This document shows, in pieces, positions 58,122 to 64,000 of a stretch of DNA of 64,000 bases (its first letter is position 1; the number at the start of each line of letters is the position of its first letter). Location: assembly GCA_001632435.1 (NCBI GenBank), contig KV423935.1:1-64000 (forward strand). Reading direction: 5' to 3'. Under the pieces are notes generated by a model. That model ran no database searches and was not told the DNA's origin. It saw only the letters and a program-made list of their open reading frames with translations. Source of the stretch: Calocera cornea HHB12733 (lineage: Eukaryota; Basidiomycota; Dacrymycetes; Dacrymycetales; Dacrymycetaceae). A program made the translations under genes and the position numbers.

Positions 58122-58409
58122 TATTTGGTCGTGGGAGGAGAGCGGCGCTGCTGGTCAAGGGTCCTCCTTCAATCATTGAAAAGTGGGCGGCCTACATGGA
58201 CATCCACCCATAGCTTTCCGGCAATAGCACTAATACAGAAGGATAGATTACATTCTGCCCATACAACGTGTAGCACAAAGAAAGAAACGGAAATAAAGGG
58301 AAAATATTACGGATCCCAGCTAAGATTGTGCCACTGAACGAATAGAAGCCACTGCAGTACATACCCCGGCCGCTACCCAGCCCACCCACACCGAACAGTC
58401 CGCGCCCCA

Positions 58410-60593
58410 CTAGCACTTCAAGAAGTTCCCAACGACCATCACCGGGATACCATACAGGTCCCGGCGGATCGTGAACGAGAAGCAGCAGTTGATGAAGCGC
58501 TCCTGCTCGGGCATCTGCTCCTCGCGCGCGAGCCGCTCGCGCTCGCGGTCCCGGTCCCGCTTGCGCTTGTTGATGGCCGTGGGCGGGCGGGAGGAGGCGC
58601 CCGAGGTCGTGGACAGGTTCGGCTTGTACCGCAGCACACAGGTCGTCAGGACCGCTTTTTGCGCCAGGTCGAACGCGATCTGGCCGTATTTCTACGTTTG
58701 CCGACATGAGTCCCCACCACGCATATATGCAGGACGGAAGAAAGCGCACCTCCCAGTAGTTGACACTCGACTCCTCGGCCATGAGCTCATAGATGCAGAG
58801 CCGCCCCTCCCGGAGCAGCTCATGCGGCAGCCCGACCAGGTCGGCAAACTCCTTGTTCCCCTTGTATATCTCGCCCGTCCTGCGCCACAGGCACGCCGGC
58901 ACACCCATGACGGAGAAGACGCGGTCGTAGTCGAGCAGGAGGCGCTCGAAGGCCTCTTCGATGAAGACGAGGTCGATATCCCGCAGGCCTTGGGCGATCG
59001 CCCGGAACGCGGGGCGGAAGGAGGAGAGCGCTTGCTGCACGGCGGACTTGGATTCGGGTGACACGCTATCCCACCAATGGCATCAGCACCCACACACTCT
59101 TTCAACGGCGATGCACTACTCACTGCTTCTCCATCCACCGTGTAAGCCTCTGATACCCGACCACATAATTAAACGGCCTCAGCAGCCCCGCCTCATACTT
59201 GGCCCTAATAACCCTCGCGAGCCGCTCGTCCCTCGTCCCGGGCTCCTGGTCGGCCGCAGTAAGGAGGTACCGCTCGTCTTTGGTCGCGCCGGGGATGGCG
59301 GTTATGGTCTCGTTCTTCTTGTCCTGATTCTGGTTCTGATTCTGGCCCTGTTGCTGCTGCTGCTGCTGCTGCATCCCGTCCGTCGGCGAGGTCTGCTGCT
59401 GCTGGGCGAATGTGCCCCCCGACCCAGACGCAGAAGGCGGCATCAGGTCCGCCACACTCGCGTACGTGGCCAGGTCCGTCTGGCTCTGCGTCCTGCTGGG
59501 GCTCGCTGTGGGCCGCGTGCTGTCGAGCGGGGTTGTGGTCGCTTGCGGGCCCATCCCCGGTGTGAGCGACGGCAGCGTCGGGGTGGAATTGAAGAAGGTG
59601 CGGTCGTCCAGCGTTTCGAGAAAGTCGCTGTCCCACGAAGATTAGATTGGCCATCTTCCCTCACAGCGAGGATGCGGTGCCGCACCTGAGCACGTTGAAC
59701 TCGCTCCCCAGCGTCTCGCTCGTGAACAAGTTCCCGCCGGGCATGAAGTCCCACGGGTTCGGCTGGTTCTGCAGCCCCGCAAGCCCGTTCATGAACGCCG
59801 CTATCCCCCGAACCACATATCAGCCCCGCCCACACCCACTCACAAAATGACTCACGCTGCTGCTGCTGCTGCGTCATGGCCATCCCCCCCGCCAGGTCCG
59901 CAGGCGCGCTAGGGAACAGAGAAGGCCCGGAGGTGGATGTGGTGGATGTGGTGCTGGTGGGCACGGGCTGCGCGGGCGGTGTGTCCGACTGCGAGTGCTT
60001 CCCGTTCGGCGGCACTTTGGGGTCGTCGTGGCACAGGTGGCCGATCTCGCGCTTGATACTGCCCAAGCAAGACGGTGCACGTTAGTTACGGTACAGGGCA
60101 TCCCTGAGAATGGCAGGAGCACGCACCACCGCTGACACGGCCTCCCTGTATTTTCCGAGTCCCCAGTCAGCCACACTGCTCCGGCATGCAAAGGGAAGGG
60201 AAGGGGGAGAGCGCACGCACCCTCGTCGCACGTCATATGGCTCCTGCGGCAGTACAAGCAGGCATGGCCGACCTTCTTGCGCTTGACCGTGCCGTCCTTC
60301 TTGAGCTTCTTCTTGGGGCTCTGCTCCCCGCCGTCGTCATCGTCATGGTCCGAGTCGTTTTCCTCCTGGTCCTGGTCCTGCTGCTGCTGTTGCTGCTGCT
60401 GCTGCTGTTGGAGGAACTGCTGCTGCGGGGAGAGGGTGCTCTGCTGTGGTGATGCTGACTGCTGCTGCTGCTGCTGTTGCTGCTGTTGTTGTTGTTGTTG
60501 TTGCTGGGGCATATAGAGCGACTGGAACGCTCCATATCCCTGTGCATAGACGTCTGCCGCGCCCGGGAGCTGCATGGACGAGTCGACGGACAT
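58410..60593 (-). CDS. ERT1: Zn2Cys6-PAS transcription factor, ERT1/AcuK type
   Basis: Seven exons (60593-60221, 60145-60127, 60058-59856, 59800-59686, 59627-59124, 59065-58750, 58691-58410) give 603 aa. Two polyglutamine runs precede KRKKVGHACLYCRRSHMTCD, then GRPCQRCIKREIGHLCHD: six zinc cysteines with the spacing of ERT1/AcuK/AcuM regulators. A PAS domain is formed by exons 6-7 (WRRTGEIYKGNKEFADLVGL, CIYELMAEESSVNYWEKYGQ), and the C-terminus ends YGIPVMVVGNFLKC. These factors activate gluconeogenic and acetate-use genes. The zinc cluster is spread over three exons, one of only 19 nt. An in-frame TGA directly upstream of the ATG supports the start; the promoter beyond runs into the N gap. 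Confidence 0.92.
60376..60511. repeat. CTG/CAG tracts coding polyglutamine
   Basis: Interrupted trinucleotide tracts within the first exon of the ERT1-type gene code two Gln-rich runs. A shorter CTG tract at about 59348-59371 codes another run in exon 5. Length is likely variable between strains. Confidence 0.85.
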
Positions 60594-60599
60594 GGCTCA

Positions 60600-60699
60600 N
60601 NNNNNNNNNNNNNNNNNNNNNNNNNNNNNNNNNNNNNNNNNNNNNNNNNNNNNNNNNNNNNNNNNNNNNNNNNNNNNNNNNNNNNNNNNNNNNNNNNNN
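60600..60699. other. Assembly gap (100 N)
   Basis: One hundred undetermined bases. The length of exactly 100 suggests a placeholder of unknown true size. It lies seven bases upstream of the ERT1-type start codon and is bordered on the right by a G-rich repeat. Confidence 0.98.
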
Positions 60700-61880
60700 G
60701 AGGCGCGCGTGAGGCTGGTGCTGATTGGTGCTTGGTGGTTGGGGGAGGTGGGAGGTGGGAGGTGGGAGGTGGGAAGTGGGAAGTGGGGACGCGGTGGGAC
60801 GGCGGAGCGGTAGCGGTAGTGGGACACGGCGAGTCCGACGAGCGAGTGAGGGAAGGGCACCCTTGAAGCCCGCAGAATCGCAGATCAGATCGAGCGACCA
60901 GAGAGTGTGTCCCGGATTGGTCAACCCTCCTCACGTGAGGCGGGGGGGCCTGCATGCCGCCACACGGGGTCCTGGGGTTTACGAGGCTTACAGGATGCCT
61001 CCGGGCGGCTGTGCGGGGAGATGGGCTTCGCAGAGGGCAGAGGGAGGGAGGGAGGGGTGAGTTTCGGCCTGTTTCCCCACTGCCAGATGATCATCTTACT
61101 GCCTAACACATCACTTCAATAATCAGAGTCACCTCCCGCGTCCCAAACACGCCTGAATCCCACAGTTCTAATGCTCGCAGCGAGATTACGCCACCCATCC
61201 GCTCTCCTGTCGCGCAAGCTTCGCCTCCCACGCGCTGTCGTGCCCTGCGCCCTCCCCTGCGCCTCCAGGGGTCCCCCCGCATGCCCAGCCCCTGACAAAT
61301 ACAGGAACCCACCCGAACCCGCCAGTCCCGAGTCCGAGTGACTGCAGAGGTCCGGCCGCATTGCCCAGGCTGGGCATGCCAGTGCCGCTCGCCGTAGACT
61401 CTCGGAGTCCGGACAGTCGGGGCTCGCGAGTAGTACGTACGAGTCCGGAGCTCGGGGCTCGGGGCAAGCCTAATCTAGCATCGCTTCGGCAGCCCGGCGT
61501 ACCCTCTTGGAGGATACCAATCGGGCCCGGCCCCGTTCCTCGCAGACCGGCGCCAGCGCCGTCCACAATGAGCCTCTGTAGTTAAGTTACCCCGAGCGCC
61601 TGAAGGTTCCCTTGCCACAGCACAAGGGAGAGGGAGGCCGCCCCGAGCACCCGTCACCCGTGATTCATCCGGGTGAATGGGCAGACCTCCACTCTGATTG
61701 GTGCATTCCGCCGGCCCCGGCTCCCTGCCAGGCGGGGCATAAGAAGGCGTCATTACAGCGCGCCCGGGGTGGACGCTGCTGCTGGATTAATATCGCTGAA
61801 CGGTGACTGCTACGCCCTGCAGTTAAATTGCGACGCTTGAAGACCTGACCAAGTAACATCCTGAAGGAGAGACAGACAGC
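60700..61880. promoter_or_regulatory. Divergent region between ERT1-type gene and oxidoreductase
   Basis: 1.18 kb with no supported gene. It should hold the promoters of both flanking genes. The open frames on both strands are long only because the region is GC-rich. Confidence 0.45.
60740..60787. repeat. G-rich (GGTGGGA)n-like repeat beside the gap
   Basis: Several GGTGGGA or GGTGGGAA units in tandem on the + strand. Such tracts can stall sequencing and may explain the gap. Quadruplex formation is possible. Confidence 0.75.
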
Positions 61881-63168
61881 ATGGCCCCTCTCGGTATCGC
61901 CATCCTCGGCGGGGGGATATTCGTCCAAGAAGGTGCGTGCCTCCGCTCCCCTGCGGAAAGGCAGGCCAAGCGCTAACCTCCCGTCCCTCCGTCCGTCCTC
62001 CAGCGCACCTGCCCGCGCTGCAAGAGCTCGGCACGGCCCACGCGCAGATCCTCGCCATCTACTCGCGCTCCGAGGCGTCCGCCGCCGCCTCCGTCCAGGT
62101 CTGCTCCAACTTCGGCCTCGGCACCCCCGCCGTGTACCATGACGCGGACCCGGCCGCCAACCTGCAGGCGCTGCTCAAGCGCGAGGACGTCAAGGCGGTC
62201 ATCGTCGCCCTGCCGATCACGAAGCAGGGGGAGGTCGTGCTGGAGTGCTTGAAGGCGGGCAAGCATGTGCTGAGCGAGAAGCCCATTGGGAGGGATGTCA
62301 AGGAGGGGATCGAGCTCATCAAGGAGTACGAGAAGGTGTACAAGCCCAAGGGCCTGGTGCGTGCATCTCCCCTGCGTTGCAGCTGCCAGTGCGCAGGGTG
62401 CTGATGGGCTGGTTGTGCGGTGGCAGATCTGGCGCATAGCAGAGAACTGGGAGGTCGAGCCGACCTTCCTCTGGGTCAAGCAGCAGATCGCCGCGGGCCG
62501 CATCGGCAAAGTGCAGACCTTCTCGCTCATCTCGATCAACTACGTGTCGCCCGTGGGCAACAAGTGGTACAACACGCCCTGGCGGACGAAGCCGGACTAC
62601 CAGGGCGGCTTCCTGCTCGACGGCGGCGTGCACAGCGCCGCCTTCCTGCGCACCGTGCTGCCCAGCCCGTTCGTCAGCCTCGCCGGGTTCGCAACCCTGC
62701 TCAACGAGCACCTCGCCCCGCACGACTGTATCCACGCGACGCTCAAGTGCGCCGACGGTGCCCAGGGAGTCTTCAACCTCAACAGCGGCGCGGGCGGGTA
62801 CGAGGGCGGCGGCGGCACCAGCATCCTCGGCACGGACGGCAGCATCGAGGTGCAGCATTTCTCCAAGGAGGGGAAGCCCTGGATCCGCGCCGTGCTCAAG
62901 GAGGGGAAGAAGGGCGCGCAGAAGACGGAGACGTTCGAGCATGCGAGCTGCGGCGTGCTCGAGGAGCAGAGGTACTTCGTCGACGCCGTCAACGGGAAGA
63001 ATGACAATGGTGCGCCTTCCTCACTTCATCGCCTGCATACACAGTGCTGATCGCGGTGTAGACTACGGCAACCCGCGCGGGGCACTCGAGGACGTAGCGG
63101 TCATCCAGGCCGGCCTGACCTCCGAGGGCAGCAAGGTCGAGTTCAGCCAGCTCATCCCCAAGTTCTGA
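61881..63168 (+). CDS. Gfo/Idh/MocA-family NAD(P) oxidoreductase
   Basis: Four exons (61881-61932, 62004-62356, 62427-63009, 63062-63168) encode 364 aa. The N-terminal Rossmann domain begins MAPLGIAILGGGIFVQEAHL and carries AIYSRSEASA, VKAVIVALPI and the family motif HVLSEKPIGRDVKEGIELI. The C-terminal alpha/beta domain includes AAGRIGKVQTFSLISINY, GGFLLDGGVHSAAFLRTVLP and FNLNSGAGG. The EKP Lys is the usual catalytic or cofactor-binding residue. Sugar or inositol dehydrogenases and the regulator Gal80 share the fold, so it may be an enzyme or a sugar sensor; the retained EKP motif favours an enzyme. No signal peptide. Located opposite the ERT1-type regulator. Confidence 0.87.
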
Positions 63169-63416
63169 GCGCTCGATACATGCCCTGTACTCTACGCGTG
63201 CGCGAGCTGTATCCATGGTGGCACAACTAGGAAATTAAAGATGTCATAACTCGTCGATCAGCGCTCGCCCTCGGTCTTCGGGAAGGAGGACAGAGTCGGG
63301 CAGATCGTGTGCAAGCGATGATACTTTGCCGTATCAGGAAGGTCCGACCGCCTCATTTCTGACGACAGGAGGTGACATGTTAAGACTCTAGCTCACTCTA
63401 GCTCCTCCTCTGCTAG

Positions 63417-64000
63417 TCATTGCTGCGAGCGCATGAAAGGAACGAGAGTCTCCTTGACGTAGTCTTCGAAGGTGTGAAACCTGACCCCGAGCTTGGTCAG
63501 GATGGGGGAAGGAATGGCGCCGTCCGGGTACACACGATAGCCCTCGTCGTTCCACTGATACATCTGCAGTCTGATGAGTTAATGGGGGGGCACATCCAGA
63601 TCGGACAGACCTGTTTCAGCATGGGATGGGCGTTCAGCCCTTCGGTCGGGTGCTCGCAAATGTAGTCCACGTCCTTGCCCGAAACTGAAGAGAGAACCTC
63701 AGAAACCCAGTTCATAAGAGCTAAGCAGTTCTCTCACCCCTGCTGATGATCTGTGCATCCTCGTCGCCCGTCGTCACATACGAACAGAGAGGAATCGGTT
63801 CCTTCTCCAGTTCTACGCGAACCGTGCTGTCCTCCCAATGATTGATGACGGCGACGACGGCTGGGCCGAGGTCCTTCTCGACATAGGTCCGGTAGGAGGT
63901 CACGCTTCCGCGTACCCATGGGTAGTGGATGTGCCACTTGGAGAAATCTTGCGGGTCGCGCCGCAACTGACCGAATCTGATGAGGCTTGGTCTGAGCTCA
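63417..64000 (-). CDS. NmrA-like NAD(P)-binding protein, class B, partial at the window edge
   Basis: Three 3' exons are present (63985-63738, 63684-63611, 63563-63417); the 5' part lies beyond base 64000. The first visible exon is 248 nt, exactly the class B exon-5 length, and reads YRTYVEKDLGPAVVAVINHW. The next starts VSGKDVDYI, and the last ends LGVRFHTFEDYVKETLVPFM with TGA at 63417-63419. No frame break is seen in the visible part. It is the only member on the - strand and lies 23 kb from the main array, so it was either moved or belongs to a second cluster beyond the window. Confidence 0.85.

Noticed and set aside
61186..61566. Open frames in the GC-rich region right of the gap
   Set aside because: Present on both strands because of high GC; composition and lack of motifs do not support a gene.
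1..64000. tRNA, rRNA, CRISPR or prophage features
   Set aside because: No convincing cloverleaf, rRNA core sequence or spaced direct repeats were found; the genome is eukaryotic.

Overview
The window reads as nuclear DNA of a filamentous basidiomycete, probably an Agaricomycete. Genes are densely packed on both strands. Introns are numerous, mostly 45-60 bp, with GT(A/G)NGT-type donors. The orthologues present (NOP53, uS8, MIC10, a Nup54/57-type nucleoporin, an ERT1-type zinc-cluster factor, a phosphoinositide phospholipase C) are single-copy fungal genes. All gene models were spliced by eye, using conserved intron positions between paralogues or family motifs, and checked for an intact reading frame. 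One 100-base assembly gap (N) lies at 60600-60699.

The main feature is a large family of NmrA-like NAD(P)-binding proteins: 17 loci, of which 16 are on the + strand between 0.5 and 40.8 kb. One more, on the - strand, runs off the right edge. Ten are complete (2114, 4038, 7652, 22959, 24727, 31178, 33317, 35224, 37263, 39136). One has a single late nonsense codon (552), three are full-length pseudogenes (5952, 9285, 29120), two are remnants (22057, 40540), and one is cut by the window edge (63417). There are three intron architectures: class A (3 exons: 552, 35224, 37263), class B (7 exons with almost invariant exon lengths: 2114, 4038, 7652, 31178, 33317, 39136, pseudogenes 5952 and 9285, and the partial 63417), and class C (4 exons: 22959, 24727, pseudogene 29120). 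Most members have their own TATA box 45-125 bp upstream of the ATG. CACGTG boxes lie in seven of these upstream regions. A TATA-bearing promoter at 38662 no longer has a gene.

The array is split by a housekeeping block (10.7-21.5 kb): a WW-domain protein, a universal stress protein, NOP53, one broken and two whole F-box genes, a two-repeat alpha/beta-barrel protein and ribosomal protein uS8. A nine-exon sugar transporter (26.2-28.3 kb) separates class C genes. A 2.4-kb stretch without recognisable genes follows the array.

The right part (43.1-63.2 kb) carries an AMSH-like MPN protein whose JAMM motif looks degenerate, a carnosine N-methyltransferase-like protein with a histidine-rich insert, a Nup54/57-type FG nucleoporin, a second intronless sugar transporter, a phosphoinositide PLC, MIC10, a small single-span mitochondrial-type protein, an ERT1-type regulator of non-fermentable carbon use and a Gfo/Idh/MocA oxidoreductase. 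Two disaccharide-type transporters, ERT1 and a Gal80-like oxidoreductase fold within 36 kb hint at a carbon-use theme, but nothing shows that they act together. I see no transposon, CRISPR array, rRNA or tRNA gene, and no secondary-metabolite backbone enzyme.
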